A program made the translations under genes and the position numbers. From Pectobacterium aroidearum (GTDB lineage: Bacteria; Pseudomonadota; Gammaproteobacteria; Enterobacterales; Enterobacteriaceae), in the NCBI RefSeq assembly GCF_041228105.1, contig NZ_CP166097.1, positions 2,232,001 through 2,296,000 of the forward strand: DNA of 64,000 bases, in the 5' to 3' direction. Of the stretch, positions 30,602 through 39,838 are shown one piece after another (positions within the stretch are counted from its first letter, which is position 1; the number at the start of each line of letters is the position of its first letter). Below the pieces are notes generated by a model. It was not told the origin of the DNA. It saw nothing but the letters and a program-made list of their open reading frames with translations, and made no database searches.

Positions 30602-31546
30602 TTAGATCAATGTCTCGGCGGTGAGTCGATCGGTAATCAACACATCAACATAGTGGCCAGTTAATGCGCCGCGAATCGCGGCACTTTTCTCAATGCCGCC
30701 CGCTAGCGCGACCACGCGCGGACACTGGCGCAACTGCGGCAGCGCCATACCAATCACCGGATCTTCATCGTCCTGCAACACTGGTTCGCCTTCGGCATTG
30801 TAGTAATGCAGACACAAATCGCCCACGGCACCGCGTTCAGCCAGCTGTTGCAGCATCGCTTCGTGATAGTAGTTACCGGAATTTTTCAGCAATTGCGACG
30901 GTTCCAGCACGCCAATACCCACAAGAGCCAGACTCACCTCGCTAAATTTATCGACCACGCTGGAAACTTCATCGCTGGTCACCAAACGAGCGCGATCCTC
31001 TACCGAGCGTTCGATGCTTTGTGCAGGTAAGAGGTAAGCGGGGCAACTGAGCTGATTGGCTAAGGTTTGTGTCAGGATCGTCGCTTGCACGTTACCGTTC
31101 GGCCCCACGCCACCTAACAGTTGGATGACGCCTTGAGCCTTGACGCTTTGCGGATGCAGACTATCCACCATTGCTCGCAGCGTGCTGCTCCAGGATGAAA
31201 TACCAACCAGGTCGTCAGGCCGGATACTGGTCTGGACATAGTGCGCGGCCGCAGAGCCAATCGCCTGCTTGATTTGCGTCAACGTGGCGTTATCGGCGAC
31301 ATCTACCACGATAGCCTGATCGATGCCGTAGCGCTTCTGAATTGCTGCTTCCAGCCCCATGAACATGTTCGGGGGTTGAATTACGCTGATTTTGACCACA
31401 CCTTCTTTAACACAGCGCGTGATGGCGCGGGAGACAAAAGACTGTGACAAATGGAGTGAGGCGGCAATTTCTGCTTGTTTCATCCCTTCGCTATAATAGA
31501 GCGTAGCGATCTTGACCAATAATCGCTGTTCGTCCTGCTTTGACAT
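30602..31546 (-). CDS. SorC/DeoR-family sugar-responsive regulator of the apiose cluster
   Basis: 314 residues. The N-terminal helix-turn-helix is at about residues 20-50 (GMKQAEIAASLHLSQSFVSR). The C-terminal sugar-phosphate-sensing SorC domain (about 60-310) includes VIQLLGGVGPNG, LVGIGVLEPS and VVALAGGIEKSAAI. The start at ATG 31546 has an AAGGGG upstream and the protein then aligns with family members. It converges on the apiose operon and is the likely ligand of the double-palindrome operators. A weak half-operator sits 37 bp upstream of its own start. Confidence 0.87.
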   Translation of the reverse strand: MSKQDEQRLLVKIATLYYSEGMKQAEIAASLHLSQSFVSRAITRCVKEGVVKISVIQPPNMFMGLEAAIQKRYGIDQAIVVDVADNATLTQIKQAIGSAAAHYVQTSIRPDDLVGISSWSSTLRAMVDSLHPQSVKAQGVIQLLGGVGPNGNVQATILTQTLANQLSCPAYLLPAQSIERSVEDRARLVTSDEVSSVVDKFSEVSLALVGIGVLEPSQLLKNSGNYYHEAMLQQLAERGAVGDLCLHYYNAEGEPVLQDDEDPVIGMALPQLRQCPRVVALAGGIEKSAAIRGALTGHYVDVLITDRLTAETLI

Positions 31547-31582
31547 GACTTTTCCCCTTGCTGGCATGCTGTTGTCATTTTT

Positions 31583-31596
31583 ATTCAGCACAGAAT
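31583..31596. promoter_or_regulatory. Possible weak autoregulatory operator of the SorC-type regulator
   Basis: ATTCAG-N2-CAGAAT reproduces the inner part (ATTCAA-N2-TTGAAT) of the apiose operators with the same spacing. The outer half-sites are poor. It lies just upstream of the regulator gene. Confidence 0.35.
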
Positions 31597-31797
31597 AAAT
31601 AACAAGCGTAGACGGTGGTGGAGCAGGGTTCTTGTTTTTGACTTTTGTACAGTGGAAGCGTGGTGATAAGTGCGGCGACAAAAAATCGAGCTGACGCCGT
31701 GATTTCCCTGTCTGCGCTGGACATGGTAATTTAATGGGGTTTGTCGCCAAAATTTGGCATAATTCATCCGGTTAATGGATATCACAGGAAGGACAAT

Positions 31798-32103
31798 GTG
31801 AAATATTTGCTGATTTTTTTACTCGTGCTGGCGATATTCATCATTTCTGTCACACTGGGTGCGCACAACGATCAGGTTGTGACATTTAACTACCTGCTGG
31901 CACAGGGGGATTACCGTATCTCCACGCTGCTTGCGACGCTGTTTGCCCTGGGCTTTGTCCTTGGCTGGGTCATTTGTGGTCTGTTTTATCTGCGTCAGCG
32001 CATTGCGCTTGGCCGTGCACAACGTAAAATCAAGCGTCTGGAACAACAGCTTTCTACCTCTACCGAGGAGAACGTGACGCCAGTGCAGACGGTCACCCAC
32101 TAA
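31798..32103 (+). CDS. lapA: LapA, lipopolysaccharide assembly protein A
   Basis: 101-residue inner-membrane protein starting at GTG (KYLLIFLLVLAIFIISVTLG), with AGGAAGGA 4 bp before it. Two membrane helices (about 2-22 and 44-66) are followed by a cytoplasmic coiled-coil tail (RAQRKIKRLEQQLS). E. coli LapA works with LapB in controlling LpxC and hence lipid A synthesis. lapB follows after 12 bp. Confidence 0.93.
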   Translation: MKYLLIFLLVLAIFIISVTLGAHNDQVVTFNYLLAQGDYRISTLLATLFALGFVLGWVICGLFYLRQRIALGRAQRKIKRLEQQLSTSTEENVTPVQTVTH

Positions 32104-32115
32104 GGAATTCTCTCT

Positions 32116-33285
32116 ATGTTAGAACTGCTGTTTCTGTTGCTGCCCGTGGCCGCCGCGTACGGCTGGTACATGGGTCGCAGAAGTGCGCAGCAGGACAAAG
32201 AGCAGGAATCTAACCGCCTGTCCCGTGAGTATGTCACCGGGGTTAACTTTCTGTTGTCCAATCAGCAGGATAAGGCGGTTGAACTGTTCCTCGACATGCT
32301 CAAGGATGACAGCAACACCTTTGAAGCCCACCTCACGCTCGGTAACCTGTTCCGTTCGCGCGGCGAAGTTGACCGTGCGATTCGTATCCATCAGGCGCTA
32401 ACCGAAAGCGCATCGCTCACCTTTGAACAACGTTTGTTGGCGGTACAACAACTGGGTCGTGACTACATGGCTGCGGGGTTGTACGACCGCGCCGAAGAAA
32501 GTTTCAACCAGTTGGTGGATGAAGAAGATTTCCGGCGCAGCGCCTTGCAACAGCTCTTGCAGATTTATCAGGCGACCAGCGACTGGCCGGCGGCGATTGA
32601 TGCTGCGGAGAAATTGGTCAAGATGGGAAAAGATCAGCTCCGCGTGGACATTGCCCATTTTTATTGCGAATTGGCGCTGCTGGCGATGGGCAGTGACGAT
32701 CTGGATAAAGCGTTAACGCTCCTGAAGAAAGGCGCGGCGGCGGATAATCAATGCGCCCGTGCGTCTATCATGATGGGGCGCATCTACATGGCACAGCAGG
32801 ATTATTCGCGTGCCGTGGAAGCGCTGAGACAGGTTCTCGATCAGGATAAAGAGCTGGTTAGCGAAACGCTGCCGATGCTCCAGGAGTGCTATCAGCATTT
32901 AGATAAGCCCTTGGATTGGGCGAATTTTCTCAAACGCTGTGTAGAAGAAAATACCGGTGCGACGGCGGAATTGATGCTGGCCGACATCCTCGAAAGAGAA
33001 GAGGGTGCAGAGGTTGCACAGGCTTATATTAACCGTCAGCTTCAACGTCACCCGACAATGCGCGTGTTCCATCGTCTGATGGATTTTCACCTGCATGAAG
33101 CAGAAGACGGACGAACAAAAGAAAATCTTCAGGGGTTGCGCGACATGGTGGGCGAACAGATTCGCACCAAACCCCGCTACAGTTGCCGCAAATGTGGCTT
33201 CACGTCGCAATCACTCTATTGGCAATGTCCTTCTTGCCGCACCTGGGCCAGCATAAAGCCGATCCGTGGGCTCGACGGCCAGTAA
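32116..33285 (+). CDS. lapB: LapB, lipopolysaccharide assembly TPR protein
   Basis: 389 residues. An N-terminal membrane anchor (LELLFLLLPVAAAYGWYMG) is followed by about nine TPR helices pairs and a C-terminal rubredoxin-like knuckle with Cys357, Cys360, Cys371 and Cys374. In E. coli LapB presents LpxC to FtsH for degradation. It is co-transcribed with lapA. In E. coli the next gene is pyrF; here an AT-rich dehydrogenase gene intervenes. Confidence 0.96.
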   Translation: MLELLFLLLPVAAAYGWYMGRRSAQQDKEQESNRLSREYVTGVNFLLSNQQDKAVELFLDMLKDDSNTFEAHLTLGNLFRSRGEVDRAIRIHQALTESASLTFEQRLLAVQQLGRDYMAAGLYDRAEESFNQLVDEEDFRRSALQQLLQIYQATSDWPAAIDAAEKLVKMGKDQLRVDIAHFYCELALLAMGSDDLDKALTLLKKGAAADNQCARASIMMGRIYMAQQDYSRAVEALRQVLDQDKELVSETLPMLQECYQHLDKPLDWANFLKRCVEENTGATAELMLADILEREEGAEVAQAYINRQLQRHPTMRVFHRLMDFHLHEAEDGRTKENLQGLRDMVGEQIRTKPRYSCRKCGFTSQSLYWQCPSCRTWASIKPIRGLDGQ

Positions 33286-33366
33286 CCATCCGTTAGCGCC
33301 ACTTTCAGACAATAGTATTGTTTTTTAATCGTATAGATTTCATCATTCACCACCAAATGGTTATCT

Positions 33367-34410
33367 TTATTTACTTAATATTATTTTGATGGCTTTTTCT
33401 TTGGCGGCATTTCCAAAGACCTGATATGCCTTTTCAATTTCGTCCAGTTTAAAATGGTGAGATATTAACTTTTTGGGATCTATTTTTCCTGAAGAAATAC
33501 TTTCCATTAGCATTGGTGTGCTATGAGTGCATACAAAACCAGTCGTTATCTGTATGTTACTCCCCCATAGTTTATCCATGTGTAAATCTACTTTTTTACC
33601 ATGAACGCCTATATTAGCGATTCTTCCACCTTTGGCTATTATTTCTTGGCACATTTCAAACGTTTCTGATATGCCAACACATTCAATAGCGACATCAACA
33701 CCGTATCCATCAGTTAGTTCTTTACATATGGATGCATAATCATCTGATTGGGGATTTATTGTATGAGTTGCCCCAAGCTGTTTTGCCATTTCTAATCTGG
33801 ATTTGTCCATATCAATCATAATTATTTTGGCTGGAGAATAGAATTGAGATGTGATGAGTACAGATAGTCCAACTGGACCAGCACCAATAATTGCAATTTT
33901 TTGACCTGGTTTAACTTCGCCTGCCAGGACTCCAACTTCAAACCCTGTCGGCAGGATATCGCTTAACATCAGTGCTGACTCTTCATCTACGTTTTCTGGT
34001 ACTTTAATCAACGAATTATCTGCATGCGGAATCCGAGTATATTCAGCTTGAGTACCGTTGACAGAGTTACCTAAAACCCATCCACCATCTTTGGACTCAC
34101 AGTGGCAATATAGGCCTTTTTTACAATGGTGACATTTGCCACAATATGAAATTGCAGAAATAACAACTTTATCACCTTTTTTGAATTGAGTTACCGCATC
34201 TCCAATTTCTTCTACAATCCCTATACCTTCGTGTCCCAATACTCTACCACTGGGTACGTACGGCATATCTCCTTTCAATATATGTAAGTCTGAGCCACAA
34301 ATAGTGGTTTTTATTATTTTTACTAAAGCGTCAGTATTTTCTTCTAGTGTTGCATCCTTCACTTCTTTCCATGAAATTTTTCCATTGCCATCATATACTG
34401 CTGCTTTCAT
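33367..34410 (-). CDS. Zinc-dependent alcohol dehydrogenase, AT-rich, probably acquired
   Basis: 347-residue medium-chain dehydrogenase. Catalytic zinc ligands are Cys38 (TICGSDLH) and His60-Glu61 (GHEGIG). The structural-zinc cysteines are 90, 93, 96 and 102 or 104. The NAD-binding loop is IIGAGPVGLSVL. Its substrate is unknown; resemblance is to threonine/alcohol dehydrogenase-type enzymes of Gram-positive and other low-GC bacteria. The DNA is visibly AT-rich against its neighbours (33781-33840 has 18 G/C in 60) and uses AT-ending codons. It breaks the lapB-pyrF order on the opposite strand, so it looks horizontally acquired. Confidence 0.85.
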   Translation of the reverse strand: MKAAVYDGNGKISWKEVKDATLEENTDALVKIIKTTICGSDLHILKGDMPYVPSGRVLGHEGIGIVEEIGDAVTQFKKGDKVVISAISYCGKCHHCKKGLYCHCESKDGGWVLGNSVNGTQAEYTRIPHADNSLIKVPENVDEESALMLSDILPTGFEVGVLAGEVKPGQKIAIIGAGPVGLSVLITSQFYSPAKIIMIDMDKSRLEMAKQLGATHTINPQSDDYASICKELTDGYGVDVAIECVGISETFEMCQEIIAKGGRIANIGVHGKKVDLHMDKLWGSNIQITTGFVCTHSTPMLMESISSGKIDPKKLISHHFKLDEIEKAYQVFGNAAKEKAIKIILSK

Positions 34411-34738
34411 TTTTTAGCCTCGTGAATTCGTTAAATAAACCATAAGGTTATTTAACTTTAGCATGTCTATTCCTGGTGGCGAATAAAGAACCATTTTTTA
34501 TCTCTTTCCCTGATTTTTTTGTGAGGCCTTATCCAACCGCTTCCATCATTGACCTTCAAACCCTGATGTCAGGTGAATATCATTTAATGTAGATTAGTTA
34601 CAACATACTAATGGCTATCAATGATTTCTGTTCCAGACAGCCTCTTTAACGGCATTGGTCTACAGGCGGCTGGGATTTCAGGGGCGGGGCATGTAGAATG
34701 CGGCGGGAATTTTGGCTTCGCAAGAGACTGGGTGACGA

Positions 34739-35482
34739 ATGAAAAACGAGAATCTACAGCAAAAGCATCAAACGGTATCATCCCCGATTGTGGTCGCGCT
34801 GGACTATGCCAGTCAGCAGGCGGCGCTGTCGTTTGTTGACCGTATCGATCCGCAGGATTGCCGTTTGAAGGTAGGCAAAGAGATGTTTACCTTGTTCGGC
34901 CCGCAGTTCGTGCAGACGTTACAACAGCGCGGCTTTGATGTGTTTCTCGATCTGAAATTCCACGATATTCCAAACACCGTCGCTCACGCCGTTGCGGCAG
35001 CGGCCGATCTTGGCGTGTGGATGGTGAATGTCCATGCCAGCGGTGGTTCGCGCATGATGGCGGCCGCGAAAGAGGCGTTGGTGGCGTTTGGTAACGATGC
35101 GCCGCTGCTGATTGCTGTGACGGTGTTAACCAGCATGGATGAAGACGATCTGCGCGGGCTTGGCATTACCGTCAGCCCGGCTGAGCAGGCGGAAAGGTTG
35201 GCTGTGTTAACGTATAACAGCGGGCTGGATGGCGTGGTGTGTTCCGCACATGAAGCCCTGCGATTGAAGCAGGTATGCGGTCAGGCATTTAAGTTGGTCA
35301 CGCCGGGTATTCGTCCTGCGGGTAGCGACGTTGGCGATCAGCGCCGCATCATGACGCCGGTGCAGGCGCAGCAGGCGGGAGTGGATTACATGGTTATTGG
35401 ACGTCCGATCACCCAATCTGCGGATCCGGCACAGACGCTGCGCGAGATTCGCGCTTCACTGTTAAACGGTGCGTCATCATGA
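34739..35482 (+). CDS. pyrF: Orotidine 5'-phosphate decarboxylase
   Basis: 247 residues. It makes UMP from OMP, the last step of pyrimidine synthesis. The active-site block [17 protein letters not shown] (Asp-Lys-Asp catalytic array) and the phosphate-binding VTPGIRP and MVIGRPIT are present. yciH starts inside its stop codon (ATGA), as in E. coli. Confidence 0.97.
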   Translation: MKNENLQQKHQTVSSPIVVALDYASQQAALSFVDRIDPQDCRLKVGKEMFTLFGPQFVQTLQQRGFDVFLDLKFHDIPNTVAHAVAAAADLGVWMVNVHASGGSRMMAAAKEALVAFGNDAPLLIAVTVLTSMDEDDLRGLGITVSPAEQAERLAVLTYNSGLDGVVCSAHEALRLKQVCGQAFKLVTPGIRPAGSDVGDQRRIMTPVQAQQAGVDYMVIGRPITQSADPAQTLREIRASLLNGASS

Positions 35483-35814
35483 ACATGCGTCGTGATGAAA
35501 ATAGCCAACTGGTTTACTCCACGGAAACCGGGCGTATTAAGCCGGAAGAAGAAAAGGCGGTTCGACCAAAAGGCGATGGGATTGTGCGCATCCAGCGTCA
35601 GACGAGTGGACGTAAAGGAAAGGGCGTATGCCTAATTAGCGGCCTCGATCTTGACGATGTTGCTTTGGATAAGCTGGCGGCTGAATTGAAGAAAAAATGT
35701 GGCTGTGGCGGTTCAGTGAAAGATGGTGTGATCGAAATTCAGGGAGATAAACGCGATCTGCTAAAACAGCTTCTGGAAGCGAAAGGAATGAAGGTTAAGC
35801 TGGCCGGTGGCTAA
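35479..35814 (+). CDS. yciH: SUI1/eIF1-family translation factor YciH
   Basis: 111-residue protein with a basic N-terminal half and a SUI1 domain at about 38-108 ([36 protein letters not shown]). It resembles eIF1; in E. coli it has been linked to initiation fidelity and stress. It overlaps pyrF by 4 bp. Confidence 0.95.
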   Translation: MNMRRDENSQLVYSTETGRIKPEEEKAVRPKGDGIVRIQRQTSGRKGKGVCLISGLDLDDVALDKLAAELKKKCGCGGSVKDGVIEIQGDKRDLLKQLLEAKGMKVKLAGG

Positions 35815-35820
35815 AGTATA

Positions 35821-35862
35821 TAAAGATAAAAGCAGCAGGCATACTCCCGTAAACCTGCTGCT
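35821..35862 (-). terminator. Terminator between yciH and osmB
   Basis: A 9-bp stem AGCAGCAGG/CCTGCTGCT with a 14-base loop has a T-rich tail on the minus strand, so it best fits osmB. It may also stop yciH transcripts. Confidence 0.7.
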
Positions 35863-35872
35863 CATGAATTCG

Positions 35873-36088
35873 TTATTTATCGACCTGACGGCCAATCAGC
35901 CCGCCGATAGCGGCGCCGCCCAGCGTTCCTAATGTTCCGCCATCCGTTAAGATAGCCCCACCTACCGCACCGGCACCGGCACCAATCGCGGTATTACGGT
36001 CACGTTTAGACATGTTTGAACAGCCCGCGAGCGTAACAGCAAGCGTAATCGCCAGGGCGGCTGTTGCAAAACGTTTGTTTAATTTCAT
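35873..36088 (-). CDS. osmB: Osmotically inducible lipoprotein OsmB
   Basis: 71-residue lipoprotein with lipobox TLAGC (Cys23). A glycine-zipper segment (IGAGAGAVGGAIL, then LGGAAIGGLIGRQ) fills the rest. E. coli OsmB is similar in length and is induced by osmotic stress and stationary phase. Its AAGGGGAAAA ribosome-binding site is clear. The gene marks the end of the pyrF-yciH-osmB synteny. Confidence 0.92.
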   Translation of the reverse strand: MKLNKRFATAALAITLAVTLAGCSNMSKRDRNTAIGAGAGAVGGAILTDGGTLGTLGGAAIGGLIGRQVDK

Positions 36089-36422
36089 CTTTTTCCCCTT
36101 CTGCTCTTTGTCTCACGTTTCTTGTGAGGAAATATCGAACAACGTGCTTTTTACGGTATTAAATAAAGAAATCGAGCCTTTTACCGCTTGATGACAAGTA
36201 TAATCATCGGAAAAAACTGCAACAGGTAAAAACTCTTAATTCCCCCACGGTTATGTTAACGATAGCAATAATTGATAAATCTGGCTGTTTTTTGCTCAAT
36301 TATGTGGGGTGTCTCTTTCTTTTTCCCATAGCAGAACACCGCTAGGTCTTTAGCGATTTAGCCCATAGCGACGCGCTCGTCAGGCCGCGAAAATGGTGTC
36401 ATCGCGTCGATGGGAGGCTGAT
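36089..36422. other. Intergenic region osmB-araD
   Basis: About 330 bp contains the divergent promoters. It is AT-rich near osmB. I found no convincing AraC site, repeat or small gene. Confidence 0.4.
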
Positions 36423-37118
36423 ATGTTAGAAACGCTAAAAAAACAGGTGTTGGAAGCCAATCTGGCCTTACCACAGCACAATCTGGTGACATTCACCTGG
36501 GGAAATGTCAGCGCGGTGGATCGGCAGCATGGTCTGATGGTGATCAAACCTTCTGGCGTGGAGTATTCAGCCATGACGCTAGAGGATATGGTTGTCGTTG
36601 AACTGGAAAGTGGCAAGGTGGTTGAGGGGACGAAGAAACCGTCGTCAGATACCGATACCCACCGTGTACTGTATCTGGCGTTTGCCGATATCGGCGGTAT
36701 TGTGCATACCCATTCCCGCCATGCCACGATCTGGGCACAAGCGGGTAAAGATATTCCAGCCTGGGGAACCACGCATGCGGACTACTTTTATGGTCCTATT
36801 CCCTGTACACGCCTGATGACGGATGAAGAAATCAACGGTCGCTACGAGTGGGAAACCGGGCAAGTGATCGTCGAAACGTTCCAGCAGCGTGGCATTTCTC
36901 CGGTAGATGTCCCCGCCGTACTAGTTAACTCGCACGGCCCCTTTGCATGGGGGAAAGATGCAGACAACGCGGTGCACAATGCTGTTGTTCTGGAAGAACT
37001 TGCCTACATGGGGATTTTCTCGCGCCAGCTAACACCTCAACTGGGCGAGATGCAGCAAACCCTGCTGGATAAACACTATTTGCGTAAGCACGGTAAGAAC
37101 GCCTATTACGGACAATAA
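36423..37118 (+). CDS. araD: L-ribulose-5-phosphate 4-epimerase
   Basis: 231-residue class II aldolase/epimerase. It follows E. coli AraD almost throughout: [33 protein letters not shown], zinc-binding [10 protein letters not shown], and [23 protein letters not shown]. It makes D-xylulose 5-phosphate from L-ribulose 5-phosphate. GGAGG lies 5 bp before the ATG. No araB or araA is adjacent, so it is an orphan. UlaF/SgbE paralogues catalyse the same reaction and cannot be wholly excluded. Confidence 0.9.
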   Translation: MLETLKKQVLEANLALPQHNLVTFTWGNVSAVDRQHGLMVIKPSGVEYSAMTLEDMVVVELESGKVVEGTKKPSSDTDTHRVLYLAFADIGGIVHTHSRHATIWAQAGKDIPAWGTTHADYFYGPIPCTRLMTDEEINGRYEWETGQVIVETFQQRGISPVDVPAVLVNSHGPFAWGKDADNAVHNAVVLEELAYMGIFSRQLTPQLGEMQQTLLDKHYLRKHGKNAYYGQ

Positions 37119-37154
37119 ACCGCAGCGATTCCTTTCACTTTCCATTTAAGTTAC

Positions 37155-37185
37155 ATAGCGCCGCATTTGCGGCGCTATCGTTTTT
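37155..37185 (+). terminator. Intrinsic terminator after araD
   Basis: A 10-bp stem ATAGCGCCGC/GCGGCGCTAT with an ATTT loop is followed by CGTTTTT. Confidence 0.9.
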
Positions 37186-37210
37186 ATGTCGGACAGAGAT
37201 GGCACGCCAT

Positions 37211-37237
37211 AAAAAATCCCTCCGCGAGGGAGGGATT
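37211..37237 (-). terminator. Intrinsic terminator after the cstA-type gene
   Basis: A 9-bp stem AATCCCTCC/GGAGGGATT with a 5-base loop has a T-run on the minus strand. Confidence 0.88.
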
Positions 37238-37259
37238 GAGAAATGGGCGTCGGTGGCGT

Positions 37260-39323
37260 TTAAGGTTGCACGCCGTCCCGTAATACAACTGGCGTCTCTT
37301 TTGCCGTTGGGACATCGCTGTTCAGTGCACGACGAATGACGAAGAATGCAGAAACCAGCATCGTCACCGCTACCAGCATGAAGAACCCGCACAGCGCGGC
37401 GTTGATCTGGTTACTGAAGACGATGGTTTCCATGTCTTTAATCGATTTGGCCGGGGCGATCAGGGTATTTTGCTCAATGCCCGCCGCGAAGCGTTTCGCC
37501 TGTGCCAGAAAACCGATGCTAGGTTTTTCATGGAAGATTTTTTGCCAGCCCGCTGTCATCGACGTAATAAACAGCCACACGGTAGGGACGATAGTCACCC
37601 ACGCATAGCGCTGTTTCTTCATCTTGAACAACACCACGGTACCGAGAATTAACGCCATTGAAGCCAGCATTTGGTTACCGATACCGAACAATGGCCAGAG
37701 CGTATTGATCCCTCCAAGTGGATCGATGACACCCTGATACACGAAGAATCCCCAACCGGAAACGGCGACGGTTGTACCGGCCAGGTTCCCCAACCAGGAG
37801 TGGCTATTGGCCAGTCTGGGAATTGCAATCCCCACCAGATCTTGCACCATGAAGCGACAGGCGCGCGTCCCGGCATCTACTGCGGTCAGAATGAACAGAG
37901 CTTCAAACAGAATCGCGAAGTGATACCAGAATGCCATCATCGCCCGGCTATTAAAGATCTCGGTGATGATGTAGGCCATGCCCACTGCGAAGGTTGGTGC
38001 ACCGCCGGCGCGGGAAAGAATGGAGGCTTCGCCAACGTCATTGGCAATCGCGCTCAACTCCTGCGGGGTAATCACAAATCCCCAGCTATTGATGGCCTGC
38101 GAGGCGCTCTCAACCGTGGTGCCGATCAGCGCGGCAGGTGAGTTCATGGCGAAGTAGATGCCCGGTTCGATGACTGAGGCACAAATCAGCGCCATGATGG
38201 CGACGAAGGATTCCATCAGCATGGCACCATAGCCAATGAAACGGATGTGGCTTTCACGTTCAACCAGTTTCGGCGTGGTGCCGCTGGAAACCAGCGCATG
38301 GAAGCCCGAAATCGCGCCACAGGCGATGGTAATAAACAAGAAGGGGAACAGCGTACCGGAGAAGACCGGGCCGGTGCCGTCAATAAAGCGGGAAACGGCG
38401 GGCATTTTCATTTCCGGCATCGCGAACACGATACCGAAGGCCAGACCGATAATGACCCCGATTTTCAGGAAGGTGGAAAGGTAATCACGCGGCGCCAGCA
38501 GCAGCCAGACCGGCAACACGGAGGCGATGAAGCCGTAGATCACCAGAATCCAGGTGAGCGACGTGCCTTTCAGTGTGAAGAACGGACCCCAGTAGGGATG
38601 TGCAGCAATGTTACCGCCATACACAATCGCCAGCATCATCAGCACAAAACCGATGATAGACACTTCCGCGATTTTACCCGGACGTAAAAAGCGCATGTAA
38701 ACGCCCATAAAGAGCGCGATAGGGATGGTGGCGGCGATGGTGAACAGCCCCCATGGGCTTTCCGCCAGCGCCTTAACGACGACCAGCGCCAATGCTGAGA
38801 GAATGATGATCATCACGCCCAACGCACCGAGCATGGTGATGATACCCGCGAATGCCCCGAGTTCCTGTTTCGCCATCTCACCCAAAGAACGACCATCCCG
38901 GCGGGTTGAGATAAACAGTACCAGGAAGTCCTGCACGGCGCCCGCCAGCATAACGCCGACCAGAATCCAGATCGTGCCGGGGAGGAAGCCCATCTGTGCG
39001 GCGAGGATCGGCCCGACCAGCGGTCCGGCACCGGCGATGGCGGCGAAGTGGTGGCCGAACAGGACCCATTTATTGGTGGGAACGTAATCCAGACCGTCGT
39101 TATGACGCTCCGCCGGTGTCAGGCGGCGATCGTCGAGCTCAAAAACTTTTTTGGCGATAAACAGGCTGTAAAAGCGATAGGCAATGCTGTAACACGATAC
39201 AGCAGCGACGACTAACCACACGGCATTGACGTGTTCACCGCGGCTCAGTGCCAGCGTGGCGAACGCAAAGGCGCCCGCCAGGCCGACTAGCAGCCAGATC
39301 ACAATGCTCTTTACGTTACTCAT
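37260..39323 (-). CDS. cstA: CstA-family pyruvate/peptide transporter
   Basis: 687-residue inner-membrane protein with about 16-18 hydrophobic segments. Family blocks are LFGHHFAAIAGAGPLVGP, LLAPRDYLSTFLKIG, FITIACGAISGFHALVSSGT, and AFWYHFAILFEALFILTAVD. It is closer by eye to E. coli CstA than to its paralogue BtsT, and shares the TAKETP tail. CstA takes up peptides and pyruvate under carbon starvation. AAGGAG lies 8 bp before the ATG. An ERIC element begins only 27 bp upstream of the start codon. Confidence 0.85.
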   Translation of the reverse strand: MSNVKSIVIWLLVGLAGAFAFATLALSRGEHVNAVWLVVAAVSCYSIAYRFYSLFIAKKVFELDDRRLTPAERHNDGLDYVPTNKWVLFGHHFAAIAGAGPLVGPILAAQMGFLPGTIWILVGVMLAGAVQDFLVLFISTRRDGRSLGEMAKQELGAFAGIITMLGALGVMIIILSALALVVVKALAESPWGLFTIAATIPIALFMGVYMRFLRPGKIAEVSIIGFVLMMLAIVYGGNIAAHPYWGPFFTLKGTSLTWILVIYGFIASVLPVWLLLAPRDYLSTFLKIGVIIGLAFGIVFAMPEMKMPAVSRFIDGTGPVFSGTLFPFLFITIACGAISGFHALVSSGTTPKLVERESHIRFIGYGAMLMESFVAIMALICASVIEPGIYFAMNSPAALIGTTVESASQAINSWGFVITPQELSAIANDVGEASILSRAGGAPTFAVGMAYIITEIFNSRAMMAFWYHFAILFEALFILTAVDAGTRACRFMVQDLVGIAIPRLANSHSWLGNLAGTTVAVSGWGFFVYQGVIDPLGGINTLWPLFGIGNQMLASMALILGTVVLFKMKKQRYAWVTIVPTVWLFITSMTAGWQKIFHEKPSIGFLAQAKRFAAGIEQNTLIAPAKSIKDMETIVFSNQINAALCGFFMLVAVTMLVSAFFVIRRALNSDVPTAKETPVVLRDGVQP

Positions 39324-39350
39324 AACAACGGCTCCTTCGTTATTCAGAAA

Positions 39351-39550
39351 GGGTATACCGTTAATACTTCAAGCTGCATGTGCGTTGGCTTCTCTTACTC
39401 ACCCCAGTCACTTACTTGTGTAAGCTCCTGGGGATTCATGCGTTCGCCGCGTTACGAGGCCCATTAATGAGCCTCGCCCTCGCGGGCCAATGCTTTGCAT
39501 TGTTCAAAACGTCAACGTTTTGTCTTGCAACTCGAATTATTTGGGGTATA
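39351..39550. repeat. ERIC element with internal insertion, upstream of cstA
   Basis: The core ACTCACCCCAGTCACTTAC and the following TAAGCTCCTGGGGATTCA match the enterobacterial repetitive intergenic consensus. Ends read GGGTATACC and TTGGGGTATA. It is about 75 bp longer than the other two copies in this window. The extra DNA lies between CGCCGCG and TTGCAACTCGAATTATT and contains its own small palindromes (for example AACGTCAACGTT). It falls in the 5' region of cstA. Confidence 0.88.
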
Positions 39551-39790
39551 TGGCGCGAGTGTTAATGCAATTTAACAATAGTGGGTTTAATGGCGAAGAG
39601 AAGGGAGTGGATGAGAAAATGTGAGCGAAGGTGAATTTTTGTAAAGAAAATTAAAGCCCAAACAAGGGCTAACGTGCTGGCGCGGTAAAAAGGGAGAAAA
39701 TAAGGGCGGCAAAACAGAGGACGCAGTCTGATGAATAATCAGCTCCGACGTGCGATAAAGATCGTGGATCCATGCTGGCAATGTCATTAG

Positions 39791-39817
39791 AAATACGCGG
39801 ACATCGCCCGCGTATTT
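39791..39817. terminator. Stem-loop downstream of the MFS gene
   Basis: AAATACGCGG/CCGCGTATTT forms a perfect 10-bp stem with a 7-base loop, 22 bp beyond the stop codon of the MFS gene. It lacks a T-run on the minus strand. DNA between this and the ERIC element (39551-39790) shows no gene. Confidence 0.6.
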
Positions 39818-39838
39818 TTGTATGTGCTGTCTATTTCA

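Noticed and set aside
39587..39787. 66-codon minus-strand frame between the ERIC element and the MFS gene
   Set aside because: No ribosome-binding site, low-complexity sequence and no family resemblance.
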